From the NCBI RefSeq assembly GCF_004563925.1, contig NZ_SPNJ01000002.1, positions 558,001 through 622,000 of the forward strand: a stretch of DNA of 64,000 bases, written 5' to 3'. Source of the stretch: Herbaspirillum sp. 3R11. GTDB taxonomy: Bacteria; Pseudomonadota; Gammaproteobacteria; Burkholderiales; Burkholderiaceae_D. The notes under the pieces are model-generated. The model did no database searches. It saw only the letters and a program-made list of their open reading frames with translations, and was not told the origin of the DNA. Shown here one piece after another: positions 35,920 through 45,528 of this stretch (the stretch's first letter is position 1; each line of letters starts with the position of its first letter). The translations under genes were made by a program, and so were the position numbers.

Positions 35920-37782
35920 ATGCCCGTCTATCGTTCCCGCACCACCACCCAAGGCCGCAACATGGCCGGCGCCCGCGCATTGTGGCGCGCCACCGGCATG
36001 AAGGACGGCGACTTCGAGAAACCGATCGTCGCGGTGGTCAACTCGTTCACGCAGTTCGTCCCCGGTCACGTGCATCTGAAGGACCTGGGCCAGCTGGTGG
36101 CGCGCGAGATCGAAGCATCCGGCGGCGTCGCCAAGGAATTCAACACCATCGCCGTCGACGACGGCATCGCCATGGGCCACGGCGGCATGCTGTACTCGCT
36201 GCCGTCGCGCGACCTGATCGCCGACTCGGTCGAATACATGGTCAACGCCCACTGCGCCGACGCCATGGTGTGCATCTCCAACTGCGACAAGATCACGCCC
36301 GGCATGCTGATGGCGGCCATGCGCCTGAACATTCCTGTGGTGTTCGTTTCCGGCGGTCCGATGGAAGCCGGCAAGGTGGTCAAGGTCGTCAACAACGACC
36401 GCAAGGTGATCAAGCTGGACCTGATCGACGCCATGATCAAGGCCGGCGACAGCACCGTGTCGGACGCCGACGTGGCTGAAATCGAACGCTCCGCCTGTCC
36501 TACCTGCGGTTCGTGCTCGGGCATGTTCACCGCCAACTCGATGAACTGCCTGGCCGAAGCGCTGGGTCTGGCGCTGCCGGGCAACGGCACCATCGTCGCC
36601 ACCCACGCCGACCGCAAGGAACTGTTCCTGGGCGCCGGTCGCCTGATCGTCGAACTAGCCAAGCGCCATTACGAACAGGACGACTACTCGGTCCTGCCGC
36701 GCAGCATCGCCAACAAGGCCGCGTTCGAAAACGCCATGGCGCTGGACGTCTCGATGGGCGGCTCCACCAACACCGTGCTGCACTTGCTGGCCGCCGCACA
36801 TGAAGCACAGGTCGAATTCACCATGGCCGACATCGACCGCATCTCGCGCAAGGTGCCGTGCCTGTGCAAGGTCGCACCGATGACCGACAAGTACCATATC
36901 GAAGACGTGCACCGCGCCGGCGGCATCGTCGCGATCCTGGGCGAACTGGCGCGCGCCGGTTTGCTCGACACCTCGCTGCCGACCGTGCACAGCAAGACCA
37001 TGGGCGAAGCGATCGAAAAATACGATATCCGCATCAGCAGCGATGCGGCCGTCCACAAGCTGTTCCGCGCAGCGCCGGGCGGCGTGCCGTCGCAGACCGC
37101 GTTCTCGCAGGCCGAGCGTTACGAGCACGGCGACCTCGACCGCAGCGCCGGTTGCATCCGCGATATCGAGCACGCCTATTCGAAGGACGGCGGCCTGGCG
37201 GTCCTGTACGGCAACATCGCTGAAAAGGGTTGCATCGTGAAGACCGCCGGCGTGGATGAAAGCATCCTCAAATTCTCCGGCAAGGCGCGCGTGTTCGAGA
37301 GCCAGGACGCGGCAGTCGAAGCCATCCTCGGCGACACCGTGCATGCCGGCGACGTCGTCATCATTCGTTACGAAGGTCCCAAGGGCGGCCCGGGCATGCA
37401 GGAAATGCTGTACCCGACCTCGTACATCAAGTCCAAGGGTCTGGGCAAGGCGTGCGCGCTGTTCACCGACGGTCGTTTCTCGGGCGGTTCGTCCGGCCTG
37501 GTGATCGGCCACGCTTCGCCGGAAGCGGCCGAAGGCGGCGCCATCGGTCTGGTGGAAGAGGGTGACATGATCGACATCGATATCCCGGCGCGCACCATCA
37601 ACCTGCGCGTGACTGCCGACGACCTGGCGCAACGCCGCGCCAAAATGGAAGCACTCGGCCATGATGCATGGCAGCCGCTGGGCCGCGAACGCGTGGTGTC
37701 GCAGGCCTTGCAAGCCTACGCTGCGCTGACCACATCCGCCGATCGCGGCGCCGTGCGCGACCTGTCGCAACTCAAGCGCTGA
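35920..37782 (+). CDS. ilvD: Dihydroxy-acid dehydratase
   Basis: A 620-residue enzyme, the length of the E. coli-type IlvD. It contains both IlvD/Edd signatures: [11 protein letters not shown] (near residue 125) and the late [16 protein letters not shown] (near 523). The cluster-binding cysteines are CISNCDK and [13 protein letters not shown]. It dehydrates 2,3-dihydroxy-isovalerate and 2,3-dihydroxy-3-methylvalerate to the keto acids, the third common step of valine and isoleucine synthesis, in the cytoplasm. The ATG follows GAGGAGACACCCACC. No other ilv gene is adjacent. It is a single gene between a terminator and a convergent GGDEF gene. Confidence 0.97.
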   Translation: MPVYRSRTTTQGRNMAGARALWRATGMKDGDFEKPIVAVVNSFTQFVPGHVHLKDLGQLVAREIEASGGVAKEFNTIAVDDGIAMGHGGMLYSLPSRDLIADSVEYMVNAHCADAMVCISNCDKITPGMLMAAMRLNIPVVFVSGGPMEAGKVVKVVNNDRKVIKLDLIDAMIKAGDSTVSDADVAEIERSACPTCGSCSGMFTANSMNCLAEALGLALPGNGTIVATHADRKELFLGAGRLIVELAKRHYEQDDYSVLPRSIANKAAFENAMALDVSMGGSTNTVLHLLAAAHEAQVEFTMADIDRISRKVPCLCKVAPMTDKYHIEDVHRAGGIVAILGELARAGLLDTSLPTVHSKTMGEAIEKYDIRISSDAAVHKLFRAAPGGVPSQTAFSQAERYEHGDLDRSAGCIRDIEHAYSKDGGLAVLYGNIAEKGCIVKTAGVDESILKFSGKARVFESQDAAVEAILGDTVHAGDVVIIRYEGPKGGPGMQEMLYPTSYIKSKGLGKACALFTDGRFSGGSSGLVIGHASPEAAEGGAIGLVEEGDMIDIDIPARTINLRVTADDLAQRRAKMEALGHDAWQPLGRERVVSQALQAYAALTTSADRGAVRDLSQLKR

Positions 37783-37815
37783 GCCATTCAGCACTGAGCA
37801 GCAATGAGTAACTGA

Positions 37816-37854
37816 CCCGCATCCAGCCACGACATTTCATGGCGCGGATGCGGG
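37816..37854 (+). terminator. Stem-loop between convergent ilvD and GGDEF genes
   Basis: CCCGCATCC / GGATGCGGG nine-base-pair stem, with an inner GCCA/TGGC pair. There is no immediate T run; a T-rich stretch follows about 20 bases later. It may terminate both convergent transcripts. Confidence 0.45.
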
Positions 37855-37881
37855 CAGTGCAGTCAATCCCAATTTTTATTT

Positions 37882-39441
37882 TCAGACGGGCTCAGGCGCG
37901 ACGCAGACCCGGTTGCGTCCTTGGTTCTTGGCCTGGTACAAGGCCAGGTCGGCTTGCCGGATCAGCGTCTCCGGCACGTCGCCGGCGCGCACCGGCGTGA
38001 GCGCGTCGATGCCGGCGCTGACGGTGACGTTGCCGATCGGATTGCCGGCGTGCGTGATATTGAGCGCGGCGATCTTGCCGCGCAACTCTTCGGCGATCTG
38101 CAATGCCGTGGCGACGTCGGCGCCGGGCAACAGCACCGCCAGTTCTTCGCCGCCGTAACGCGCGGCCAGATCGCCGCTGCGGCGCGGCACCGCTTTCACC
38201 GCCCGGCCGATCTGGCGCAGGCATTCATCCCCGGCGGCGTGACCATACAAATCGTTGTACTGCTTGAAGCGATCGACGTCGATCAGGATCAGCGCCAGCG
38301 AACTGGCGTTGCGGGTGGCGCGGCTCAATTCTTCCTGCAAGGCCAGATCGAAATGGCGGCGATTGGCCAGTCCGGTCAAGCCGTCTTCCAGCGCCAGCCG
38401 TTGCAAGGTGGCGTTGAGTTCATTGAGTGAATCGCGCGCCTGGCGCAGCGAGATTTCCGTCTTCGCGCGCAGGCGGATCTGGCGCACCAGCCGCCAGCCG
38501 AGAAAGGCCAGCGTCAGCACCAGGATGCCGATGCCGCAGGCATGCATCACGGTATCGCTGACCCAGCCGGCCAGCACTTCATCGCGCGACAGCGCAGCGA
38601 AAATGAACAGCGGGTAATGTTGCAGATGTTCGTAGGCGGTCAGGCGCACTTCGCCGTCCACCGCCGATTTCATGGTCAGCAGGCCGGAAGTGTTCTGGGC
38701 GATATGGTCGCGATAGATCGGCAGGTCGACCATGCTGCGGCCGACGTATTTTTCGTACAGCGGCCGTCGCACCAGCGTCGTGCCCGGGTTGGTGCCGAGG
38801 AAGATCACACCCTTCTTGCCGATGTCGAAGGTGTCGTAGAACATGCGGAAATATTCCAGGTCCAGCGCCGCCATGATGACGCCCGCGAAGCTGCCGTCGG
38901 CGTGGTTGACGCGACGCGAGACGGTGATGATCCAGGTGTTGGTGGTGCTACTCTTGATGAGCGCACCGACATACGCATCGCGTGTGGGGTGGTCGCGATG
39001 ATAACGAAAATAGTCGCGCTCGGAGACGTCCAGCTCCGCATACAGCGGGGTCGAATCGATCACCAGGCGGCCGCGTTCGTCGCAGGCAAAATAGGCATGG
39101 ATCTGGCCCAGCGTGGTGGCGCTCTGGCCCATCAGCGAGGCCAGCTGCTCGCGGCTCGCGGGAGTGTAGCCCTGATTCTCGACCAGCTTCACCATGCTGA
39201 TCAGCGATACGTCTGCCGATTTGAAAGTGTCATCGGCGTGGCGGCGTATGGCGCGCGCCACATTGGTCAGTGCGACGCTGCTGTCGGCCAGTTGCTCGCG
39301 GCGTGCGGCGCCGAGCTGGACCAGGTCGACGATGATGAACAAGGCGCACACCAGCAGAATGAAAGCGATCGCCAGATTGGCGACGGCGGCGGGTTTGCGC
39401 GCGCCGGGTTCCGGCTGCGGCTCAGTGACGCCCAGATTCAT
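37882..39441 (-). CDS. Membrane diguanylate cyclase with a dCache-type sensor
   Basis: From the ATG at 39441 (after GGGGAGAGCTGC) the product has 519 residues. A first membrane helix (about 22-45) is followed by a periplasmic sensor of about 250 residues with the double-Cache pattern (DVSERDYFRYHRDHPTRDAYVG, then WIITVSRRVNHADGSFAGVI). A second helix lies near residues 300-320. The GGDEF domain has DGLTGLANRRHFD, I-site RSGD and active-site GGEEL. Leucine replaces the last Phe of GGEEF. The catalytic acidic residues are present, so it is probably active. The frame opens upstream to 39633 without a ribosome binding site. It lies next to another GGDEF gene. Confidence 0.88.
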   Translation of the reverse strand: MNLGVTEPQPEPGARKPAAVANLAIAFILLVCALFIIVDLVQLGAARREQLADSSVALTNVARAIRRHADDTFKSADVSLISMVKLVENQGYTPASREQLASLMGQSATTLGQIHAYFACDERGRLVIDSTPLYAELDVSERDYFRYHRDHPTRDAYVGALIKSSTTNTWIITVSRRVNHADGSFAGVIMAALDLEYFRMFYDTFDIGKKGVIFLGTNPGTTLVRRPLYEKYVGRSMVDLPIYRDHIAQNTSGLLTMKSAVDGEVRLTAYEHLQHYPLFIFAALSRDEVLAGWVSDTVMHACGIGILVLTLAFLGWRLVRQIRLRAKTEISLRQARDSLNELNATLQRLALEDGLTGLANRRHFDLALQEELSRATRNASSLALILIDVDRFKQYNDLYGHAAGDECLRQIGRAVKAVPRRSGDLAARYGGEELAVLLPGADVATALQIAEELRGKIAALNITHAGNPIGNVTVSAGIDALTPVRAGDVPETLIRQADLALYQAKNQGRNRVCVAPEPV

Positions 39442-39520
39442 GCAGCTCTCCCCGGTAGTGAAGATGGCACATGATACAAGAACGGCTGTGGCCGCATGGG
39501 GAAACGGAGAGAGGATCCGC

Positions 39521-40516
39521 TCAGTGGCGGTATTTGCGCTGCAGCGGCAACAACATGTCGAGCAGCGCGGCGAAGGCGCCGCTGCCGCTGCGGTGATGGC
39601 CATGCTGCTTCTTGTCTTCGTACATGCGCGCATCGGCGCGTTGCATCAATTCAGCGATCGAGGTGGCGGCGTCGCTGTCGACGTGGCCGACGCTGTAACA
39701 CAGCTTGTAGGGGCGTTTGGCGCTGCGGTTATGCTGCTTCACTGCTTTTTCCAGGAAGCGCAGCGCAACTTCGGCCTGTTGCTTGCCGGTGTTCGGCAGC
39801 AGCGCCGCAAACTCATCGCCACCGAGGCGGCCGACGATGTCGGACTGGCGGAAACTGCGTGACAGGATCGCGCTGAAATCCTGCAGCGCGCGATCGCCTT
39901 CGGCATGGCCGAAACGATCATTGATCTGCTTGAACAGGTCGAGGTCGAAATAGAACAGCGAGACCGGCTTGTCGAGTCGTTTGCACAGGCTCAGCGCCTG
40001 CTCCGACATGGCTTCGAAGCCGCGCCGGTTGGGAATGCGGGTGAGTTCATCGACGGTCGCCAGTTCCATGGCGAACAATTCCTGCTCGGCCATTTTTGCC
40101 AGATCGCGCAGCAGCGCCTGGTCGTCGTCATCGAAGGCGCGCGGCTGGTCGTCGATCAGGCACAGCGTACCGAGCTGATCGCCGTTGCCGACCCGGATCG
40201 GGCAGCCGGCGTAAAAGCGCACGCGGGATTCGCCCATACGCAGCGGATTGCCCTGGAAGCGCTGGTCCAGCACGGTGTCCTGCACCACCAGCATATCGGC
40301 GGCGGCGAAGGCATGGCGGCCGTCATCGTGTTTTTGCAACGGCCATGGACGATGCGCCTCCACCAGGCTCACGAAGGCAACCGGCACGTTGAACAGCCGC
40401 TTGGCCAGACGTGTCAGGCGCTCGAAGCGCAGTTCCGCCGACGAAGCGAGCAGGCCGAATGCATGTGATGCGTTCACTTGATAAAAATCATGCGGCGACA
40501 TATCAGGCATCTTCAT
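39521..40516 (-). CDS. GAF-GGDEF diguanylate cyclase
   Basis: A 331-residue soluble protein. An N-terminal GAF domain (about residues 25-150) has FNVPVAFVSLVEAHRPWPLQ, VVQDTVLDQRF and CPIRVGNGDQLGTLCLIDDQPR, the variant seen in many light- or redox-independent cytosolic sensors. The GGDEF domain has DELTRIPNRRGFEAM, I-site RQSD and the canonical GGDEF. It should make cyclic di-GMP in the cytoplasm with feedback control. It is 79 bases upstream of the membrane cyclase on the same strand, so the two may be cotranscribed. Starts at residues 1 or 3 are equally possible. Confidence 0.88.
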   Translation of the reverse strand: MKMPDMSPHDFYQVNASHAFGLLASSAELRFERLTRLAKRLFNVPVAFVSLVEAHRPWPLQKHDDGRHAFAAADMLVVQDTVLDQRFQGNPLRMGESRVRFYAGCPIRVGNGDQLGTLCLIDDQPRAFDDDDQALLRDLAKMAEQELFAMELATVDELTRIPNRRGFEAMSEQALSLCKRLDKPVSLFYFDLDLFKQINDRFGHAEGDRALQDFSAILSRSFRQSDIVGRLGGDEFAALLPNTGKQQAEVALRFLEKAVKQHNRSAKRPYKLCYSVGHVDSDAATSIAELMQRADARMYEDKKQHGHHRSGSGAFAALLDMLLPLQRKYRH

Positions 40517-40732
40517 GGGCGTGGACTCGATTCATGGCAACGGGCTAATCAAACTGGTCTTCTGCGCAGCCTGTTTAGCAACATTCTGAGCAGAAGGTAT
40601 TCCCGGTAACGACAGGCTTGCCGTTTTCTGAAGCGAGACGGATGAAATTTACACTTGTAGCGATGGCATGTTTTTACGGAAATATTTTCAATAAGAAATT
40701 ATTTTTCCTCGTGAAACGAAAGTATGAAGCAG

Positions 40733-41209
40733 TCAATCCGGCACAAAACGCTGCAGCACAGCAAACGCTTCATCGCCCATCAACGGCCCGTCCACCATCA
40801 TTGCCGGCGTGGCCGAGGCCAGCACCTCGGCGCTGCGCAACGGCAGCAGCGGGCCGCCCAATGCTTCGGCGATCTGCGCGGTCGAGGCGGCATACACGAC
40901 ACGCTTCACGCCGCCCCAGAACATCGCGCCGCAGCACATGGCGCAGGGTTCGCCGCTGGCGTAGACGGTGCTGCCGCGCAGGGCGCCGAGGCCCAGCTGT
41001 TTTTGCGCGGTGCGCACCAGCACCATTTCGGCGTGGCCGGTGCAATCGGCGGCACTGTTCTGGTTGTTGGCGGAGATCAGCAGGATCTCGCCCTGGGCCG
41101 ATACCAGCGTCGCGCCGAAGGGCATGTCGCCGTCGGCCAGCGCTTCCCTTGATGCTTCGATGGCCAGTCGCATGGCCTTGTTGTCGCTGTCGTTGAATGT
41201 CATGTTCAT
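40733..41209 (-). CDS. Cytidine/deoxycytidylate-deaminase-fold nucleobase deaminase
   Basis: A 158-residue zinc-dependent deaminase. Zinc ligand His and catalytic Glu are in CTGHAEMVLV (near residue 59), and two Cys ligands are in GEPCAMCCGAMFWGGV (near 89). It resembles guanine/cytosine deaminases such as GuaD-like or CodA-unrelated CDA-fold enzymes more than tRNA adenosine deaminase. It is the last gene of a leftward cluster with a flavin reductase (10 bases upstream) and a BMP-type binding protein, which suggests uptake and salvage of a nucleobase or nucleoside. The substrate is inference. Confidence 0.85.
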   Translation of the reverse strand: MNMTFNDSDNKAMRLAIEASREALADGDMPFGATLVSAQGEILLISANNQNSAADCTGHAEMVLVRTAQKQLGLGALRGSTVYASGEPCAMCCGAMFWGGVKRVVYAASTAQIAEALGGPLLPLRSAEVLASATPAMMVDGPLMGDEAFAVLQRFVPD

Positions 41210-41219
41210 TTTATTGTTC

Positions 41220-41849
41220 TTACATTTCGTCGATGGGAGTGGAACTGGCCTGCGCCTTCTCCAGCGAAAACCGCTCGCTGGTCTTGACGTAAAAACTGGC
41301 GCCGAAACGGCCGACCGGGTGGTAGTCCTGCAAACGCACGCGCCACAGTTCGGTGTCCACCAAGCCGTCGCGCGCCGCCAGCCATTTTACCCGGCCGATG
41401 AAAATGTAGCGGCTGGCGGTCTCCAGCTTCTCGTGCAGCACGCATTCGAAGGCCACCGGCGCTTCGGCGATGCGCGGCGGCGCGACGCTTTGCGACGGCA
41501 CCGCATGCAGGCCTGCATGCGCTAGTTCGCTCACGCTCGACGGCAGCGCGTCGCCGCAGGCATGCATCTGTTCGCACATCGCCTCGTCGGTCAGGTGCAC
41601 CACGAATTCGCCGGTGCGCAGGATGTTGGCGGCGGTGTCCTTGAGGCGGCCGTCGTGAAGGCGATTGATGCTGACCATCACGATCGGCGGATCCTCGCCG
41701 AGCATGTTGAACATGCTGAACGGCGCGGCGTTGATGGTGCCGTCTTCGCCCAGCGTGGTGATCAGCGCGATCGGCCGCGGCACGATCAGGCTGGCCATCA
41801 GTTTGTAGCGCTGGTAGACGCCCAGCGCCGAGAAATCGATTTCCGTCAT
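41220..41849 (-). CDS. Flavin reductase-like protein
   Basis: From the ATG at 41849 (after GGAAAACAACC) the product has 209 residues of the FMN-binding split-barrel flavin reductase family: YKLMASLIVPRPIALITTLGEDGTINAAPFSMFNMLGEDPPIVMVS, then DTAANILRTGEFVVHL. Members reduce flavin for a partner monooxygenase or bind FMN for other reductions. Its start overlaps the end of the BMP gene by four bases, so they are translationally coupled. The deaminase follows after 10 bases. No monooxygenase is present nearby. Confidence 0.87.
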   Translation of the reverse strand: MTEIDFSALGVYQRYKLMASLIVPRPIALITTLGEDGTINAAPFSMFNMLGEDPPIVMVSINRLHDGRLKDTAANILRTGEFVVHLTDEAMCEQMHACGDALPSSVSELAHAGLHAVPSQSVAPPRIAEAPVAFECVLHEKLETASRYIFIGRVKWLAARDGLVDTELWRVRLQDYHPVGRFGASFYVKTSERFSLEKAQASSTPIDEM

Positions 41850-42937
41850 GGTTGTTTTCCTTGTATGCCTTCCACGTACCACTTCATGGTCCACAGCTCG
41901 GACTCGGGCACGGCCTTGCCGGCGGCCACCTGCAGCTGCCCGGCCTGGTTGTTGATGGGGCCGGCGAACGGTTGCAGCGTGCCGGCGATGATGGCCTTGC
42001 GGCGTTGTTCGACCAGCGCGACGACGTCCTTGGGCAGCGCGGGATTCAACGGCGCCAGCTGCACGATGCCTTCCTTCATACCCCATTTCGTATCCTCCGA
42101 TTTCCACTTTCCTTCCAGCACCTGGCGCACCTTGTGGACGTAGTACACGCCCCAATTCAGGACGTTGCCGGTGAGGTGCGCGTCGGGGCCGAAACGCGTC
42201 ATGTCCGAGTCCTGGCCGAAGGCGTACAGCTTGCGGCTTTGCGCCACCTGCACCGGCGCCGGCGAGTCAGTGTTCTGGTACAGCGTATCGACGCCCTGCG
42301 CCACCAGCGTCTGCGCGGCGTCGCGTTCCAGGCCGGGGTCGTACCAGGAGTTGATCCAGACTACTTTGGCCGTCACTTTTGGATTGACGCTGCGCGCCCC
42401 GAGCACGAAGGCGTCGAGGTTGCGGATCACTTCGGGAATCGGGATCGGCGCGACGTAGCCGAGCGTATTGGTTTTGGTCATGCGGCCGGCGATGGTGCCG
42501 AGCAGGTAGGCGCCTTCGTAGAAGCGCGTCTGGTAAATGCCGACATTGCGCGCGCTCTTGTAGCCGGAGCAGTGTTCGAAAATGACGTCGGGATATTCCG
42601 CCGCCACCTTGATGACCGGATTCATGAAACCGAACGAGGTGGCGAAGATCATCTTGCAGCCGTCGTCGATCAGCTGGCGCATCACGCGTTCGGCTTCGGG
42701 GCTTTCCGGCACGCGTTCGACAAACACGGTTTCAATACGCGCACCGAATTCGCGCTCGAGCATACGGCGACCCAGATCGTGCTGGAACGACCAGCCGATG
42801 TCGGCGACCGGGCCCGGATAAATAAAACCGATCTTGAGGCGCGGCGCGCTGGTGGCGGCCATGACCGGTGCGGACAAGGTTGACAGGGCGGACAGCGCGG
42901 TTGCGCCCGAGGCGAGCAGAAATTGACGACGTTTCAT
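41846..42937 (-). CDS. BMP-family periplasmic binding protein
   Basis: From the ATG at 42937 (after AAGGAGCCTTCCGCC) the product has 363 residues. It has a twin-arginine-like start (MKRRQFLLASGATALSALS) and a BMP (PnrA-type) binding domain: LKIGFIYPGPVADIGWSFQHDLGRRML, CKMIFATSFGFMNPVIKVA, and GVDTLYQNTDSPAPVQVAQ. PnrA-like proteins usually bind nucleosides or purines for an ABC importer. No permease or ATPase gene is visible in the cluster. The four-base overlap with the flavin reductase gene marks an operon. It is likely regulated by the GntR gene upstream through the two TGTATACA sites. Confidence 0.88.
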   Translation of the reverse strand: MKRRQFLLASGATALSALSTLSAPVMAATSAPRLKIGFIYPGPVADIGWSFQHDLGRRMLEREFGARIETVFVERVPESPEAERVMRQLIDDGCKMIFATSFGFMNPVIKVAAEYPDVIFEHCSGYKSARNVGIYQTRFYEGAYLLGTIAGRMTKTNTLGYVAPIPIPEVIRNLDAFVLGARSVNPKVTAKVVWINSWYDPGLERDAAQTLVAQGVDTLYQNTDSPAPVQVAQSRKLYAFGQDSDMTRFGPDAHLTGNVLNWGVYYVHKVRQVLEGKWKSEDTKWGMKEGIVQLAPLNPALPKDVVALVEQRRKAIIAGTLQPFAGPINNQAGQLQVAAGKAVPESELWTMKWYVEGIQGKQP

Positions 42938-42994
42938 GGCGGAAGGCTCCTTGCATGGATGGACAATGGTCGGGGCGGGGGGGGGCGCCCTTGA

Positions 42995-43005
42995 ATTGTA
43001 TACAT
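42995..43005. promoter_or_regulatory. Candidate GntR operator 1
   Basis: ATTGTATACAT with a TGTATACA palindromic core, in the intergenic region upstream of the BMP gene. FadR-type GntR proteins bind short TGT...ACA palindromes. Identical to the copy at 43075-43085. Confidence 0.5.
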
Positions 43006-43074
43006 GCAAATTAAGTGCCAGCCATTATAAGTATTTAACTAATTGATTTATATATAGTTATTTGTATATATTAA

Positions 43075-43085
43075 ATTGTATACAT
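43075..43085. promoter_or_regulatory. Candidate GntR operator 2
   Basis: Second exact copy of ATTGTATACAT, 80 bases from the first, in an AT-rich stretch (43020-43090) unlike the GC-rich surroundings. Spacing near eight helical turns could allow looping, but no binding data exist. Confidence 0.5.
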
Positions 43086-43179
43086 TTGTTGATTTTGGTG
43101 CAAAAGACGTGTTTGCACCAAGCGCGGGCGCGCAAAAAGGAGCAAAGGGAATGAAGGAATGAATGGGTAAGGGAAAGAG

Positions 43180-43833
43180 TCAGGCCGGCAATTGCAGCCG
43201 CGCTTCCAGCGCCAGCAGATGGCGCTCCATTTCATCGGCGGCGGCGTTGCCGTCGCGCAGCGACAGCAGTTCCACCAGGCGCGCATGCTCGTCGTGTTCG
43301 CAACTGGCTTCGCCGGGCGCTTCGTACAAGGCCACGATCAGCGAGCAGCGCGTCATCAGTTCGGTCAGCATGCGTTGCAGCACTGCATTGCCGGACAACT
43401 CCGCCAGCGCCAGATGGAAGCCGCCGGCCAGCGCCACCCAGCGCGGGTGGTCCTGCTCATGCAGCGCGTCGTGTTCGGCGCGCAGGCGCTGCTTGAGGCG
43501 CTCGACGTCGCCATGTTCAATGCGGCGCGCCGCTTCGCGCACGATGGCGCCTTCGATGGCGCGGCGCGCGGCGAAGACGTCGCGGGTTTCCTTGGGGCTG
43601 GGCGTGGCGACGGCGGCGCCCTTGTTGGCGACGATGTCGACGATCTGCACTTCCGACAAGCGCCGCAGTGCCTGGCGCACCACTGTGCGGCTGACGCCAA
43701 ACTGCTCGCACAGGCTGGCTTCCTGCAGGCGCGTGCCGGGCTTCAGACGACCGTGCATGACGCCGTTGAAGATGGCTTCGTAGACGCCCTGGTCGAGCGT
43801 TTCAGACGGTTCGGCGGGGCGCGATGCTTTCAT
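43180..43833 (-). CDS. FadR-type (FCD domain) GntR regulator
   Basis: A 217-residue regulator. An N-terminal GntR winged helix (FGVSRTVVRQALRRLSEVQIVDIVANKGAAVA, residues 47-79) is followed by an all-helical FCD ligand domain whose metal-binding positions are represented by FAARRAIEGAIVREA, the GGFHLAL His near residue 130 and a later DEHARLVELL. Such proteins repress catabolic or uptake operons until a small acid or metabolite binds. It is upstream of and on the same strand as the BMP / flavin reductase / deaminase cluster, separated by 242 bases holding two TGTATACA sites. That makes this cluster its probable target. Confidence 0.88.
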   Translation of the reverse strand: MKASRPAEPSETLDQGVYEAIFNGVMHGRLKPGTRLQEASLCEQFGVSRTVVRQALRRLSEVQIVDIVANKGAAVATPSPKETRDVFAARRAIEGAIVREAARRIEHGDVERLKQRLRAEHDALHEQDHPRWVALAGGFHLALAELSGNAVLQRMLTELMTRCSLIVALYEAPGEASCEHDEHARLVELLSLRDGNAAADEMERHLLALEARLQLPA

Positions 43834-43917
43834 GGAAGCTGAGTAAGGTATCGGTGCGTGGTTGAGTGGTCGCCATCATAGCCTGAATCATCGTGCAAGA
43901 TTGGCTCCGGCTCCGGC

Positions 43918-44949
43918 TCAGGACTTGGCCTCGTAAAACGCGCCACCCATGCCGTCGACGGTGAACTGCATGCGCAAGACGCGTTCGGCGCCACAGAAGT
44001 AAACGTGCCAGTTTTCAGTCCAGCGGCCTTGGACCGGATAGGTGCCGGCCACCAGCGGTTGCTTAAGGGGCAGCCAGATGGCGTCGCCCACGGCGCTCAC
44101 GTCCTTGATCGACATCAGGCGAAAATCCTTGCACTGCGTCGAGTTGGGCGTGCCGCTGCGTTCCGCCGCCAGCCCGGCTGCGGTCATGACGGTGGGGATG
44201 GCGTCGGCGATCAGTTTGGGCGCTGCACGAGACGGCCCCAGCGTGTCCACCTGCTGCGCCAGCGCCAGGTATTTCTGATAATTCGGCGACAGGTCGGGGA
44301 TGCCGTCGAGCAGCGTGCGGATCTGCTTGGTGGTGCCGGCGCCGCTTTGCTCCAGCAGCAAGTTCGCCAGCATCAGTCGCGCCGGCAGGTAGCCGGCGGC
44401 AGCGGCGCCGGCTAGGCCGTCGATGGCTTCGATCTGGTCGCCGCGCTCGGCGATGCTGCGACGGGCGATGTCGTTGTACTTGCGGTCGTCGCCCTTGCCG
44501 TTGACCATGAACTGGTTGTCGGGATCGAGCGTATAGGCCTGCCACAGGCCGAAGCCGGCGCGCTGGTCGCCGCCGGCGATTGCCTTGCGCGTCCATGCGC
44601 GCGCTTCGGGGAAGTTGACCGGCAAGCCCTTGCCCGGCAGGTTGAGGTCGCCGTATATCGCGGCGCAGGTTGGCTCGCCGCCTTCGGCGCATTCGCGCGC
44701 CAGCTTCGCGCCTTGCTTGACGTCGCGTGCGGTGCCGAGGCCGCGCAAGGTCATCAGCGCGAGGAAGGACTTGGCGCGGTTGTCGCCCTGTGTGGCCAGT
44801 TGCGAAAACTCGCGGTAGGCGGCGTCATACTTTTGTTCGCTGTAGGCGTTGATGGCGCCGTTGATGTCGGCATGCGCCGGCAACGCGGCGACGGACAGCA
44901 AGCCGCCCAACAAGCAAGGCAAGGCGGCGCGGACGAGGGACTGCTTCAT
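43918..44949 (-). CDS. Exported Sel1-like repeat protein
   Basis: A 343-residue protein with a signal peptide (MKQSLVRAALPCLLGGLLSV, cleavage near AHA-D). Several Sel1-type helical repeats follow (YDAAYREFSQLATQGDNRAKSFLALMTLRGLGTARDVKQGAKLA, then ACAEGGEPTC-like and AEAR-like units to about residue 190). A C-terminal beta-rich domain has two Cys (NSTQCKDFRLMSI, and HVYFCGAERV) that could form a disulfide. Sel1 repeats mediate protein contacts. The function is not known. It is a single gene next to the MazG-like gene on the same strand. Confidence 0.82.
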   Translation of the reverse strand: MKQSLVRAALPCLLGGLLSVAALPAHADINGAINAYSEQKYDAAYREFSQLATQGDNRAKSFLALMTLRGLGTARDVKQGAKLARECAEGGEPTCAAIYGDLNLPGKGLPVNFPEARAWTRKAIAGGDQRAGFGLWQAYTLDPDNQFMVNGKGDDRKYNDIARRSIAERGDQIEAIDGLAGAAAAGYLPARLMLANLLLEQSGAGTTKQIRTLLDGIPDLSPNYQKYLALAQQVDTLGPSRAAPKLIADAIPTVMTAAGLAAERSGTPNSTQCKDFRLMSIKDVSAVGDAIWLPLKQPLVAGTYPVQGRWTENWHVYFCGAERVLRMQFTVDGMGGAFYEAKS

Positions 44950-45016
44950 GGTGATTTCCGGTGGGGCGAAGCCGTCTATTCTAATCCGGCTCGACGATTC
45001 GGCTTCGATACAGGCT

Positions 45017-45376
45017 TCAATACTGATCGTACTTGCGCGATTGCCCCCGGACCTTGTCGGCCGGATATTTCTCGCGGTTGAGCTGCATCTTCTCGATCAC
45101 GGCGTCGTACAGATCGACGTCGAGGCGATCGGCCAGGCGGATCAGGTAGACCAGCGAATCGGCCAGTTCGTGGCGCACGCCGGTGCGACTCGCATCGTCG
45201 AGTTCATCCTGTTCACCGGTCTTGAGCCACTGGAAGTGTTCGACCAGTTCGGCCACTTCGACCGACAAGGCCATGGCCAGGTTCTTGGGGGTGTGGAATT
45301 GCTGCCAGTCGCGTTCTTCGGCGAACTGGCGGACGATGTCGCGCAGGGCGACAAGGTGGGAGGAGGGCGTGGTCAT
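45017..45376 (-). CDS. MazG-like nucleotide pyrophosphohydrolase
   Basis: A 119-residue all-alpha NTP-PPase of the MazG-like/RS21-C6 type. Metal ligands are in LSVEVAELVEHFQWL (E-x3-E, near residue 34) and VRHELADSLVYLIRLAD (E-x2-D, near 67). NREKYPADKVRG is the conserved C-terminal segment. It hydrolyses dNTPs such as dCTP or modified nucleotides to the monophosphate, a house-cleaning role. It is a single gene ending close upstream of the Sel1-like gene. Confidence 0.88.
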   Translation of the reverse strand: MTTPSSHLVALRDIVRQFAEERDWQQFHTPKNLAMALSVEVAELVEHFQWLKTGEQDELDDASRTGVRHELADSLVYLIRLADRLDVDLYDAVIEKMQLNREKYPADKVRGQSRKYDQY

Positions 45377-45528
45377 GGTCGTCCTCAGTCAAGGATGGTT
45401 GGACAAGCGCCACACTATAGCGCCGATTGCCTCATTGTCTGCTGCGAGCGACGGATTCCAGAAAAAATTTGTAATTCTTTCAATTCGTTTATGATGGTTT
45501 TTATCGCATTGCAATGAGGATTCATTTC

